From assembly GCA_964023275.1 (NCBI GenBank), contig OZ029918.1, positions 35,563,063-35,627,062 of the forward strand: DNA of 64,000 nucleotides, read 5' to 3'. Of the stretch, positions 48,801 to 64,000 are shown piece after piece. The position numbers and the translations under genes were made by a program. Under the pieces are notes generated by a model that had not been told where the DNA came from, ran no database searches, and saw nothing but the letters and a program-made list of their open reading frames with translations. Position 1 is the stretch's first letter; each line of letters begins with the position of its first letter. This DNA comes from Norana najaformis (lineage: Eukaryota; Annelida; Clitellata; Crassiclitellata; Hormogastridae).

Positions 48801-51800
48801 TAACAAAACAGTAATGTGGTAACAGGAGATAACTGTATAGTTACATGCAGGTAATTGCATGGTAACTGCTCGGTCATTGTGGAAACTTACCACCTGAACT
48901 GCGTTTACCATGGATTCTTCCAACGGACAATTGTGGTCGACGCAGGTTGGGCAACCGTAACCACCCACGGTAAACCTACACAGAAAATATTCAACACATC
49001 AACACGTATTCAGAGGTACTTAAAGCAAACAAGTAAACATATATATATACTTTAGTAAATAAATAAATAAATATATATAATTTAATAAAGTAAATGCTTA
49101 TGTGACAAAGCAGCAATCTGTCTGCAGCTAACGTCTGACACAAATTTGGGAACTCTTGGTTCTCTCAAACATTTTGCAAAGAATAAGCAACATTCACTTC
49201 TGCTTTCCTCAAAACAAGTGAATAAATACTAGATCCTCTCTTTGAATCTCTTAGATTCTTGTTTACTCTAATCTAATGACTTCTATAGCGCCGTTCCCAT
49301 AACACACAAAGCATCAATTAATTGCAACTTGAAAAGAATCCGTAGTCAAAAATCGTAAATCGCTGGAGAATCCCAATCGAAATCCAACAGATCTGGAAAA
49401 GCAGATGTCAAACTACCGAGGGCAAACAAGCTGCAATAGACGAGTCTGAAATTCGGTACCTGTACGATATTAAACAACTCATAGAATGCACAGAACTGGG
49501 CAATAAATGTTTGGGCTTTGGACCAGCCACCAAGAATGCCCGGAAGCCCAATACTGTCCTGTTGCAGATGTCAAGTTTTTGCTGAACTAGTACAACACCT
49601 GTTAGTATGATAGGTGTGCAAAAAGCGAAAGAAAGATCAACCACGAAACATAAAATAGAGACGGTCAACCTTCAAACACATAATATAGACAGTCATCCGT
49701 GAAATACATAATATACAGTCAATCGTGAAACATAAAATATAGATGGTCAATGTTGAAACATAAAATACAGACTTACCCGAGCTGTTGCATATACTGGACA
49801 AGATGACTTTTATTAAGGTAATGAGTGACGATCCCAGTTCCTGGTGAAATGCTGGCCTTCAGATATGGCTTAACCTTCAGACCTGCATCAATGGCTTTCT
49901 TAGCCAGAAGACCTTAAAACATTCACCAGTGATATACAGTAAAAGGATGGACAGCACACAGGATCAGTATTTTAAATGGGATGAACAGCACTTGAATACA
50001 GAACTTGATTCAGGATAAACAGCACCCAAGATCACCACCTGATGAAGAAAAAATGAAGGAAGATGACAGAATGCTAGATTAGTTTCTGCCACTCTCAAAT
50101 AAAACATATAAAGAATATAAAGGAAGTTATTTTTCTGTAAATACTCTTGTATGTTGTGCGTACCTGCAGCGAGCATGACTGAAGAGTTGGTGCTGTTAGT
50201 GCAGCTGGCAATCGAAGAGAAAACGACATCTCCGTGCTTGAGAGCAAACTCCTCTCCGCTACTCAGACTAAATGACTGTTGTGCTAAGACGTTTCTCTCT
50301 CCAAAGCCCTGTCAAGACAAGACAATCGTAGGCTCCATTTCGGCATGCCTCTGTGAAGTCCCAGGATGTACGAAAAATCAGACTATCTATGATGATGTTA
50401 AAGCGAGCATAATAATAGTCTTAATAATAATGATGATGATGATGATCATAATAATAATAATAATAAATATATCATTATGGCAATAAGAGGAGTAGAATGC
50501 AGTGAAATGACTGACCCTGGTTGAATCCAGATTTTCTAAACAGCGCAGAAAATCTTCTTTTAGACGACCAACAGGAACCCGGTCTTTTGGAGTTTTAGGT
50601 CCAGAACAGTCGGACGTAATTGCGCTAAGGTCCACTTCCACAATCTGAGCAAATACGGTTCATTAAAAAACACTTAACTATGCAAGAAAAATCCTCAGAT
50701 GCTTACAATTTATTTCCGAAAAATAAGTGACAGAAATAGAAAATGAAGCATTGAGAAACAGGTAAAGATTCAATGCTGTCAGAGTATGGATTGCAAATTT
50801 AATTGAGCTTCTTATGAGACATCTGAATACACCGCATAACAAATGAATGCTTGGTTTTCCTTGTCCAAATTCCGTACACAAGGAATACCAGTGTAATGAC
50901 AATCTTAATTCCTGTGCTTATTATGATTATTATTACTACTATTATTATTATTATTATTATTATCATTAAACAGACATTTATATCATGCACACTTAACAAC
51001 AGCCTCAAAGGCGCGTGCAGCGACCCTACAAAAATTTCTACCGAGTCATAGCGAGTAATACCATGGTTTATTGATTGATAGGATTGCACAGAAATCTAGG
51101 CAGACCTATCAAACATTTAAGTTTTAAGCTATATTTTAAAACTTGTTATTGCAAGAGTGTTATGCCTACCTCTGCGAATTTAGGATCCTGGCTGGCATCC
51201 TCATAGTTCCGAAACATCTTTACAGCAGATAAGTATTCTGTAATCAGTTGAATTTTTGTTTTGTCTCGTCCTGCAAACATTGTACAATTACAGCTACATT
51301 AACAAATCTGTGTTGACCTGTACAATTTTACCTGTATAACCTCACCCGCAAGCATTTACCTATGTGTCTAACTGTATGAGTTTACCTGTATGTGTTTACC
51401 TTTATGGTTTTACCTATGTGTTTACCTCTATGGTTTTACCTGTGTTTTTACCCTGTATGAGTGTATCTGCAAACGTTTACCTGTATGCAAGAGGTAGTTG
51501 AGTGTGACATCATCTACAGGAAAGAATCCAGCAATGGCACCGTATTCAGGACACATGTTTGCGATGGTCGTTCTGTCAGAAATCTTTAGACACGTGACGC
51601 CAGAACCAAAGAACTCCACCAGTTTCCCAGACGCACGTGACTGGCGCAGACTCTAGCCAACCAAAACAAAAACACCTCATGACTGTTTCTACACAAGACT
51701 TAGATTTCAGCACTTATCTTTAATACCACTGAGTTGAAGAATATTTTTATTTTACTTATTGATCACTCGATGATTCAAGACTATGAAGAATTCTCTGCAC

Positions 51801-54800
51801 ATCACCGCAAGATAAAATATCAAATAAAACAATAACAGAAAAGACAGGACAAGATGAAATAGAGAAAGTCATCTGGAAAAGAAGACTGAATTGGTTGGGA
51901 CACGTATGCCAATTCTTTGATGTCATTCAGGTGTAAACTTAAGATAAAGCTCTTCCAACTTGCTTACCCTGAACCACATCACTGTAGCCTGGCTTCTGGT
52001 TCTTCTGACCTATTGGAATCTGACTCCACTTCTCCAATGGTTTATGATTTTTGACTGCGATTTTGACTTGAAGCGACCATTGACTGATGACTTGGGCATT
52101 ATGATAACGGCACTATAGAGGTTGTTAGATTAGATGGCAGTGTGTCTGGAAGAAGATCGAGACCCAACCAAGCGATAAAATGGATGCCCAAAGGAAGACA
52201 AAATGAAGAAGACCAAGAAAAAAAAGGAAAAAACTGACCATCAAAGATTGTCTTTATCTCATTTGCCTTTAACCAAATCACTTCCTTACCTTTGTGATGG
52301 CTAGAACGATGTCAGTAGACGTGACGTAGAGAGACGGCTGGCCAATCAGTCGACATCCAACCACCTCTGGCAAAACCATTTCTATTGGCATTCCTACCAT
52401 CACTGCCTCAGCTTCCATTGGTCCGACTCCTGTTCAACATTCACATAAAATCTAATCTAATGACTTCTATAGCGCCGTTATTACAATGCACAAGGCAAAT
52501 AGTTCGGTTGTCAAGGGGACGGTACAGTAAATGGTAATAAATATCTACCCAAAGCTTCATATGTTAATAAATTAAGCTAAATTATAATCAACATAAACCA
52601 TAATGAAATTCATTAGCAGTACCCAAAATTAGAGGGTAGAGCACTCACCAAAAGCCAAAACGCCGAGGCCGTTGAGCATTGTAATGTGGGAGTCGATCCC
52701 AACCACACTGTCGGGATACAGACAACCGTTGACATTGAACACAATGTTAGCAAGATACTCCAGGTTAAACTGATGTAGGGCTCCAGAACCTGGAGGAACG
52801 ATGCGAAGGTTTTCAAAGGCAGCAGAACTCCACTGAAACACAACAAAATGAAACACTAGATGTTCACTGAAACACAACAAAATGAAACACTAGATATTCA
52901 TTGAAACACAACAAAATGAAACACTAGATATTCACTGAAACACAACAAAATGAAACACTAGATATTCACTGAAACACAACAAAATGAAACACTAGATGTT
53001 CACTGAAACACAACAAAATGAAACACTAGATATTCACTGAAACACAACAAAATGAAATACTCGATGTTCACTGAAACACAACAAAATGAAACACTAGATC
53101 TTAACTGAAACACAACAAAATAAAACACTAGATATTCACTGAAACACAACAAAATGAAACACTAGATGTTCATTGAAACACAACAACATACACCAGAAAC
53201 CTAATGAAGCATGTAATATGAAAAAGAATAACTCCACTGAAACACAAGAAAATCAACAATAGACAACCAAAGAAATAAACACACCTGAAAAATTAACCGA
53301 GACACAAAAATTCACTGAAACAGAAGTATATGGCTGTTGGACTGAAAGACCCTCAACTGTGAAAGAACTCTTATGAACGACTCTCAGAAACTGTAGAAGA
53401 ACATTTATGAAATCCAGAACAGCTCTTAGCAGCTGTGGAAGAACTTTTATGAACTCCAGAACAGCTCTTAGCAACTGTGGAAGAACTTTTATGAACTCCA
53501 GAACAGCTCTTAGCAACTGTGGAAGAACTTTTATGAAATCCAGAACAGCTCTTAGCAACTGTGGAAGAACTTTTATGAACTCCATAAAATTCCTTCTGAA
53601 CTCTGGAAGAGCCATCATAAAGTCCGCTGATAGAGATGCAGTGACTAGCAGTTACATTGTTAGAGGTACCTAAGTTGCCTCAATTACCCAACATTACTAT
53701 TACCATCTCGCCTCAACTTATCTTGTCTTATCTTTTCATTCAAGAGACAGTTCATACCCTGAGAAACATAAAGCGTTCTTTGTTTCGTTCAAACTCCATC
53801 TGCTGATTTCGTATCAAGGTCTCAATGCTGAACAGCAAAAACAAATCAGATGGATATTACTCTGGCATCTTTCAATTTTATTATGCTAGATTATTAGTGT
53901 GCAGCACAGTGGTCTATCGGTAATGCGTCTGGTCAATGATCATGGTGTTGTGGGTTCGACTCCATGTAACGACCCTGGGCAAGTTGTTTGTGCACACTGT
54001 CCCTCTGTCACCAAGCACATTAACTTGGTACCCGGCATAAGCCCAAGGGCCAAGAAAAGGAGATGAGCGCCTCCCCTACATCTCACTTGTGGCAAATGAG
54101 ATACTTTACTCTTTTTTAGTTTATTATTAATCATTCTACTTTTCAATATTCTACATCACTAAATTTGGGGACAATCCAAAAACAGAGATATCTGCCAAAG
54201 TGTCATGAAAACAGCAACACTCCACAGAAGGGCAAGTCACAGATGATGATGATTCTAGACGTTAGAATTAATCTATCGGAGAAATTCACCTTTCAGACTG
54301 AATCTGTAGGAAGTGAACTGGACAGATTTCCTCTGAACATCCTTCTAGAGCTGCTTTTTTTGTCTGTGTCCGATCAACGGAATCTCTCTCGTGAACGCTT
54401 GGAGGTGCGCTGAGAAATGAAAAAAAAACACTGACACTTGTTGAAGATAACCTATGTTGCAGCACCAATCAGGGCTTCCTTAACAGGAGCTACACAAAAA
54501 CCAAATATATACATAAATGCATACATTCACAAAGTTTCAAATCTGTCAGAAATTCTATTGCAGCAGTTAATGGGTTCTTAAAAGGTGTTATATAAACATG
54601 CATACGAGAAAAAACCAAAACACTGTCAAAAATTGCATGAGATACGGTAATAGTCACGACAGGTTAAACAAGCCACCTGTCGTGACCATTACACTGTTAT
54701 ACACATTCGTGCATACCATTCACAGTAACTGTCTCAGGGAAGGAGGTTCGAAACCGTACTCTCCTCATTACAAGCCAAGCGCTCTAACCATTTAACTACC

Positions 54801-57355
54801 ATACCCCACTGTTGCACACCCATAAATTAAGAACTACAACTGTCAATCAGCTGACACCTTATGCATTATGATAACTGTGTTGTAGAAGTTTACAGACTAC
54901 CCCAAAACACAAATCATTCAACCAGAGTTAAGAACTACGTAATGCAATGACACTGACTGGCAAGAGACTTCAAACGGCGGTGAACTGTCCAGGACTATGT
55001 CAACCTGGCACTTCAGACTAACAAGTTCCGGATCAACCCCCAGCTGACAAACCGTGTCCCGCATGGCGGCCATGTCAATCACGGCCGGTAAACCCCTGCA
55101 AAAAATGAAAACGACAAATCATTTGGCCAAATCGTAGTCAAGTCACACAAGTCTTAAGCACATTTGGCTTATTAGAATTAGAGGCACCTCAGCAAGCTTG
55201 GCTACTGTGGCGCTTAGAATGAGGGGCGTCCGAGTGTTTTTCGCTACCATGGATACTTACACTGCCCACAAGCCTCGCTGTACTAGTTACACTGGACAAA
55301 TCAAGGGCCACGAGGAGCTGATACAAAAAACTGTCTTGTTATCTGCTGCTTTACAATGGTATGCATATGCACATATGTATGAATGTATCTAAACATTTAT
55401 GTAGTGATGCTTTTTAAGTAAGAACCTCAAATAGACACCTATGCGTGTCACGTAAAATTCTGACCACATTACAGAGAAGAATGGCACTGGTGAATTCCTC
55501 TACTCGCCTAAAGGCACAGAACCTGAGAAGGCGACGGAGGATATGGAGGACAAGGAGGAGCACAAGCATGACAAAGAGGAAGGAAGGAGAAGAAATTCTG
55601 GCATTATATTTGAAAGAATGCACCCATAAAAACTCATTCAGAACCAGAATTAAAAGTGCATAATTACCTCCTAGCCAATAGGTAATAAATAAATGTGAGA
55701 TTACCTTATCTTATCAAGCCTTACCTTACTTACCTTACCTTATATGCCTTCTTTACTCTACCTTGCATTAGCTTACCTTACCTTATATATCCCACACGAG
55801 ACGTAGGAAAGGCACTCATATACTTTTCTTTAGGCCTTTGAATCGGCAATGGACGAATCCCAAGGTCCTGGATACGAGACCAGTGCATCGCAGGACTTGC
55901 CGTTTGCTTCCCAGCTTACAAAATTATACAGCTTGGTGACAGAGGCACAGTGTATGCCAACAACTTGCCCAGAGTCATCACACAGAGTCGAACCAGCAAC
56001 CGCATGAAAATTGACCAAACACATTACCAACAGACCACCGAGCTGCACTACCTCGTCTTAGCATATCTAAAGTTTATGCAACACGCACGTGAAATCCTGC
56101 CAGATGACATGTGCTGGATGGATGGCTATTTTGGTTGATCTTCCAGGTTGCCAAAGGGTTTCTTCACCGCTTTCTGGAATCTCATCGCATCTGCTGTTAC
56201 GCACGAATGACTCCAGCAGGATTCGGATACAGAATGGCAAGTCATCTGAAATATTGCACACAAATCCAATCAAATCAAATCTAGTGAAAGTTATCAAAAT
56301 TCAGGTCAGCTGAGGTGAGTTCTTCTGCATCTTCTGTAATTTTTTCCAACAGTTAAAAAGAATATTGTTCCCATCAAGAGACTGGATTGATCATTTTACT
56401 AATTACATTAGTTTCCATTACTAACAGGAAGACTGAACAAAATCTTTTTCTGAAAATGCATACTTCTTTTGTAACCTAAAGGCTTACCATATGTAACATG
56501 TTCATATCTGGTTACGTCGTAATACGCATACTCATCTGATCCAACATGCAGAGTATGTCGCAGATGGCCATACTGCTCCCCACCTGTAACAGGTAATTAA
56601 GCAACCACAACTGGTAAACTTTACAAGAAATACAAGCAGTCACACTGTTCACCGTAATCTAGTTTTCTGTTAATGTTCATTGTTTGGCTTAAATGTCAAA
56701 ATGAAATGTTCACTGCACACGTCTTTTTATAATGATGATAAGAAATAATCGTTTTGCCCTACCACTCTCAAGTCTCAAGCTACATCCGAATACTAGTCCA
56801 CTATCAAATTTTTTACATTGATAATGATAAACTTACTAGAAAAATAGCGCTACCAGATCAAAACTCAACCATTTCACTACATGTGATTCAATACAAATCA
56901 AGCAGACTGCCGTGCAAACACAATACGAATGAACACAACCAATTAATGATCATATAAAACTTCGAAGGAAACTCGATAAGATTTATTTTGTTTTTCTTTA
57001 TGTTTCACGCGGTTAATTCGACCGCTAGGTTCAAAGTAACTAGAAAAATCAATAATCCTCAAGTTTAGACAGACGCACAGAAATAATCCTCAACTTTAGA
57101 AAGATGCGTCAGAAGCATCGGACGCTATAAATCAATGTCACTGAATTGGGATGCTGTAAATTTGTGCGAGGGCAGTTCCCAATTCCGAGTCAATCACGCG
57201 TTGCCCAGCCGAAATGCTGGCACTATCAATAACCAAGGCACTTGTCAAAAACAGGTCTAAGCAATACCGTCCGTTAAAATCTAATTAAGCATGATCTAAA
57301 TGCTAAATTGAATGCATTGTTATCTTTGTTTTTACTTACATCCACGATCCGCCAT
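42701..57355 (-). CDS. ACO1/IREB2-like: aconitase/iron-regulatory-protein-like, 22 exons, intact frame
   Basis: Exons, 5' to 3': 57355-57340, 56583-56488, 56245-56089, 55095-54958, 53827-53758, 52832-52649, 52429-52290, 51652-51481, 51270-51170, 50644-50516, 50308-50164, 49912-49777, 48975-48891, 48292-48136, 47862-47798, 47279-47220, 46732-46625, 46308-46166, 45526-45379, 44613-44491, 43855-43664 and 42835-42701. All junctions are GT-AG and in phase; the total is 2700 nt (899 aa; human IRP1 has 889). All IRP1 domains are present, without the vertebrate IRP2 insert. Cys437, Cys503 and Cys506, the 4Fe-4S ligands, fall at the same numbers as in human IRP1. Several aconitase residues are changed (Ser127, Gly535, Gln541, Phe680). 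Cytosolic IRP1 switches between citrate isomerase and mRNA binding; here catalysis is probably lost, which is inference. Confidence 0.9.
42895..43190 (-). mobile_element. tRNA-derived SINE, family S1
   Basis: It shares GACGAATCCCA, AGGCAGGCCAGTACATCGCA and the reversed CTCTGTCA words with the 55.9-kb copy. It lies in the last IRP-like intron. Confidence 0.65.
43205..43475. repeat. (ATC)n/(ATCGTC)n microsatellite
   Basis: About 260 bp of CATCAT with GTC and AAC variants, in the last IRP-like intron. Confidence 0.95.
44491..44613 (-). CDS. ACO1/IREB2-like: IRP-like exon 20: catalytic Ser/Arg loop
   Basis: [13 protein letters not shown] corresponds to GAGSSRDWAAKGP. The catalytic first Ser and the Arg are kept; the second Ser is Ala. 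Confidence 0.9.
45265..45320 (+). mobile_element. retroposon 3' end, family A
   Basis: AAAAGGCGCTTTACAAATTT and a CATACATAC tail lie about 60 bp from IRP-like exon 19. Confidence 0.6.
45875..46065 (-). mobile_element. retroposon 3' end, family D
   Basis: TAATCTCGAAATTGCTAAAG is followed by TTCACGAGCACTGCGTCAAG and ACCAAGTCC, closest to the 15.2-kb copy. Confidence 0.65.
46166..46308 (-). CDS. ACO1/IREB2-like: IRP-like exon 18: TD-H motif changed
   Basis: [20 protein letters not shown] aligns with the family motif TDHISPAG; the His is Phe. A short Asp/Asn-rich insertion precedes it relative to human IRP1. Confidence 0.85.
46765..46965. repeat. ~66-bp tandem repeat, three units
   Basis: GGATAATRGAAACTTCCCTC, then AGGTAGTAGGG and GGTGACCACTGAAGGTCG, repeats with few differences in the intron between IRP-like exons 16 and 17. 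Confidence 0.9.
47660..47745 (-). mobile_element. retroposon 3' end, family C
   Basis: AATCTAATGTGATGACTTCT followed by ACAGTGCCGTC is the reversed C terminus. It lies 50 bp from IRP-like exon 15. Confidence 0.6.
48136..48292 (-). CDS. ACO1/IREB2-like: IRP-like exon 14: substrate arginine loop
   Basis: [20 protein letters not shown] corresponds to the SGNRNFEGR loop of IRP1. Arg536 is kept, Asn535 is Gly, and Arg541 (substrate/RNA contact) is Gln. Confidence 0.9.
48891..48975 (-). CDS. ACO1/IREB2-like: IRP-like exon 13: second and third Fe-S cysteines
   Basis: [17 protein letters not shown] supplies Cys503 and Cys506 in the invariant GC.TC spacing. The conserved GN.G that follows in aconitases is DHNC here. 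Confidence 0.9.
49250..49670 (-). mobile_element. family C LINE 3' fragment with ORF2 remnant
   Basis: The C terminus (ATGACTTCTATAGCGCCGTT on the plus strand) is followed by a body that in reverse codes [20 protein letters not shown]. This resembles the ...RAFSVAGP... end of L2/CR1-like reverse transcriptases. It links family C to the same LINE clade as B and E. Confidence 0.6.
50164..50308 (-). CDS. ACO1/IREB2-like: IRP-like exon 11: first Fe-S cysteine
   Basis: [20 protein letters not shown] aligns with the AITSCTNTSNPS segment of IRP1 and places the ligand at Cys437. The SNP proline is Ser here. Confidence 0.9.
51840..52260 (+). mobile_element. RTE-like LINE fragment split by a family C insertion
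   Basis: [17 protein letters not shown] (51865-51915) and [15 protein letters not shown] (52170-52215) are the two halves of a common ORF2 C-terminal block. Between them (about 51940-52140) lies a plus-strand family C copy ending in TTAGATTAGAT. All of it is within one IRP-like intron. Confidence 0.6.
52448..52525 (-). mobile_element. retroposon 3' end, family C
   Basis: TCTAATCTAATGACTTCTAT, then AGCGCCGTTATTACAATGCA, begins about 20 bp beyond the acceptor of IRP-like exon 7. Confidence 0.65.
52649..52832 (-). CDS. ACO1/IREB2-like: IRP-like exon 6: RIVPPGSG to the DSH motif
   Basis: It encodes [18 protein letters not shown] and GIDSHITM. D206 and H208 match IRP1 D205/H207. The acceptor is immediately preceded by a 34-bp minisatellite made of copies of the acceptor itself. 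Confidence 0.9.
52833..53195 (-). repeat. 34-bp minisatellite replicating the exon 6 acceptor
   Basis: About ten units contain CTGAAACACAACAAAATG, then AAACACTAGATATTCA, on the plus strand. On the transcript each reads TTTTGTTGTGTTTCAG, the same sequence used as the 3' splice site at 52833. Every unit thus offers an acceptor-like AG. Confidence 0.9.
53385..53605. repeat. 42-bp minisatellite
   Basis: About five units of GAACTCCAGAACAGCTCTTA plus GCAACTGTGGAAGAACTTTT. The period is divisible by three, so long ORFs are present but not meaningful. It lies in the same intron as the 34-bp array. Confidence 0.9.
53885..54130 (+). mobile_element. tRNA-derived SINE, family S1
   Basis: TGGTCTATCGGTAATGCG (A box) and GGGTTCGACTCC (B box) are well kept. 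The S1 body contains CTCTGTCACCAAGC. Confidence 0.8.
54570..54605 (+). mobile_element. retroposon 3' end, family A
   Basis: TTAAAAGGTGTTATATAAAC, then ATGCATACG, is a decayed family A terminus. Confidence 0.5.
54715..54815 (-). mobile_element. tRNA-derived SINE, family S3 head
   Basis: Reversed, it reads TGGTTAGAGCGCTTGGCTTG and GGTTTCGAACCTCC, matching the head at 36.8 kb. Confidence 0.7.
54958..55095 (-). CDS. ACO1/IREB2-like: IRP-like exon 4: catalytic Asp-His pair altered
   Basis: [13 protein letters not shown] anchors the alignment. Where IRP1 has D125-H126 (IDHS) this exon encodes D126-S127 (LDSS). The junction with exon 5 is in phase, and the aligned segment has the same length as in human IRP1, so misassembly of the exon is unlikely. 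Confidence 0.85.
55800..56050 (-). mobile_element. tRNA-derived SINE, family S1
   Basis: CAATGGACGAATCCCAAGGT and CAGTGCATCGCAGGACTTGC are S1 body words in reverse; the head near 56000 has TCGAACC. It ends about 40 bp before IRP-like exon 3. Confidence 0.75.
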
Positions 57356-57644
57356 CTTTTGCGACGAACCCTGACCGACCTTCGTACGCGAGTATAAACT
57401 GAAGAGTAGAGGCCGCGTACTCGGTGGCCCAGTTTTTGCAATTCTATAAACAACTTCTGGTGACATTAGTAAAAATTCTTCGTAAAAATACACACTCGTG
57501 TTATACGACTATTGTTATTGTTGTTAGACGGCCAATTAATAGGCATCGTTTCAGACTACAAACAGTGACACTTTTAAAGCTAGATGTAGTTCAATGGCTT
57601 ATGCCTATGTAGGAGAAAAAGCCTGGACTTTCTTATCATCTTAT

Positions 57645-57770
57645 CATATCTAATGACTTCCATCGTGCCGTTGTCATGATGCGTAGAGCATCAGTTGATG
57701 GTCATTTCAAGTAAAATTCATAATGCCTTAGAGAAGTCAGGTCAAAATCCGGTAAGTAGGAGAAACCAGA
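57645..57770 (-). mobile_element. retroposon 3' end, family C
   Basis: ATCTAATGACTTCCATCGTG, then CCGTTGTCATGATGC, is the reversed family C terminus. Confidence 0.65.
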
Positions 57771-57837
57771 AGATCCAAAGGTCAGGCAGGCGATAGACAA
57801 CTGATACGGCAAATTACGTACAGCATAATTTTTCAAA

Positions 57838-57990
57838 TTATAATAATAATAATTAGAAACTTCTAATGCGCCGGTGTCTAATGCACAAGGCATCAACCGA
57901 TGGCGCACCATAGCCAAGCCGCAATCAGGTCAATATCCAGAAGATCAGTCCACAAGACTGAAAGGCAGCCGATATTATATCTGAAGTCTA
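57838..57990 (-). mobile_element. retroposon 3' end, family B
   Basis: ATAATAATAATTAG, then AACTTCTAATGCGCCGGTG, is the reversed family B terminus with its (ATT)n tail. Confidence 0.75.
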
Positions 57991-58312
57991 ACTGACGACG
58001 TAATAATGCGGCTTCTATAATATGTGTGGATGTTGAAGAAATTTGGAGCGCATTGGAATGACTTCATACTTACTTACCTTATGAACGAGCTTTTAACATT
58101 TAAAAAATTTGCCTCTTCTATTATAACTCGCGTACGAGTTATATATTTGTCCAAGAGTGAGTTCCAAAACGAAGAACTTGATGAAGAGCGTTTGCTTTGT
58201 GGTTTTAGATGGCTATCGCTGAAACTAGTTTAATGTTAAAACCAAAACGACTATTATGATTTGTGCGTTATTTTTCAGTGTTGACGAAAATTAATTATTT
58301 AAAGCCAATAAG

Positions 58313-63540
<5,228 letters not shown>

Positions 63541-64000
63541 GTTAGAGATTTCCTGCCTATTCTAATAGTAGTAGTATTACTAATATTAATACCATTATTT
63601 TAAATTAATCCAAAGGATTTCTGGCTGTTTTTACATGCTAACACTGGCTCTGCTCAGAGTTTAAAATGTTGTCTTTTGCTGAGATGGGACTGTGAACACG
63701 GCTGAACATGGGAACATCTGTCACACACGACGTTAAAACTGTGCTTTTTCTCTGGTTCTGGGCTGGAAGTGCTTCTGAGTAGAGGTCTTGAAGGAGTGCT
63801 ATATAAATGCTGTGAATGCATGACTGATAGGTACCAAGGGCCTGGGAAAAGTGTCCTGGTAAGAGAGATTTTTTAGATTTTGAATGGCTAGTCTTTGCTG
63901 ACGTCTGACGTGATGAAAGTGCTGTAAAAAGCAGTTGCGTTGAAGTTCTGGATGGCCGCTGAGACGTTGGAACAAGAATTATTACTGATTTCATGGTATT
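63541..64000. other. start of HDAC3 intron 10 (runs off the window)
   Basis: It holds a family A terminus near 63800 (AAGGAGTGCTATATAAATGC). No further HDAC3 exon is recognised before the end. Confidence 0.6.

Larger units (their letters stand above)
57356..58312. promoter_or_regulatory. divergent intergenic interval between IRP-like and HDAC3
   Basis: The two start codons point away from each other 957 bp apart. No TATA box or CpG-rich core is obvious. The middle holds a family C terminus (57645-57770, -) and a family B terminus (57838-57990, -), so each promoter probably lies within the outer 300 bp on its side. Promoter function is inferred from position only. Confidence 0.5.

Overview
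The window is metazoan nuclear DNA, probably from an invertebrate bilaterian. Coding exons are short and bounded by GT-AG introns. The gene content (a Bar homeobox gene, a rhodopsin-class GPCR, an aconitase/IRP-family gene and HDAC3) is animal. The rest is dominated by microsatellites, minisatellites and 3' fragments of non-LTR retrotransposons and tRNA-derived SINEs. I cannot place the phylum from sequence alone.

Layout. 0-0.4 kb: a possible last exon of a gene lying to the left. 3.0-4.8 kb: a DNA transposon with TA target duplication and a spliced PHD-finger ORF. 10.8-14.2 kb (+): a three-exon Bar-family homeobox gene with an N-terminal FIL/eh1-type repressor motif; its reading frame closes exactly over 906 nt. 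16.1-27.0 kb (-): a two-exon class A GPCR whose 9.8-kb intron splits the Gly-Asn pair of TM1; the frame closes over 1131 nt. 27-42.6 kb: repeats only, including an L2/CR1-like LINE fragment, a hAT-type MITE, a 156-bp satellite and several minisatellites. 42.7-57.4 kb (-): a 22-exon aconitase/iron-regulatory-protein gene (2700 nt, 899 aa) that keeps its three Fe-S cysteines but has lost several aconitase active-site residues. 58.3 kb to the right edge (+): the first ten exons of HDAC3, head to head with the IRP-like gene across about 0.96 kb.

The four host genes show no obvious pathway link. IRP-like and HDAC3 could share promoter sequence because they diverge from a short interval. The most striking large-scale pattern is in the repeats. 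Five or more retroposon families end in the same short core (GCGCTNTANAAAT-like), each followed by its own short tandem repeat, which would explain how many of the microsatellites were seeded. Two 34-bp minisatellites have duplicated a functional splice site, one an IRP-like acceptor and the other an HDAC3 donor. No retrovirus-like, Polinton-like or toxin-gene remnant was recognised.
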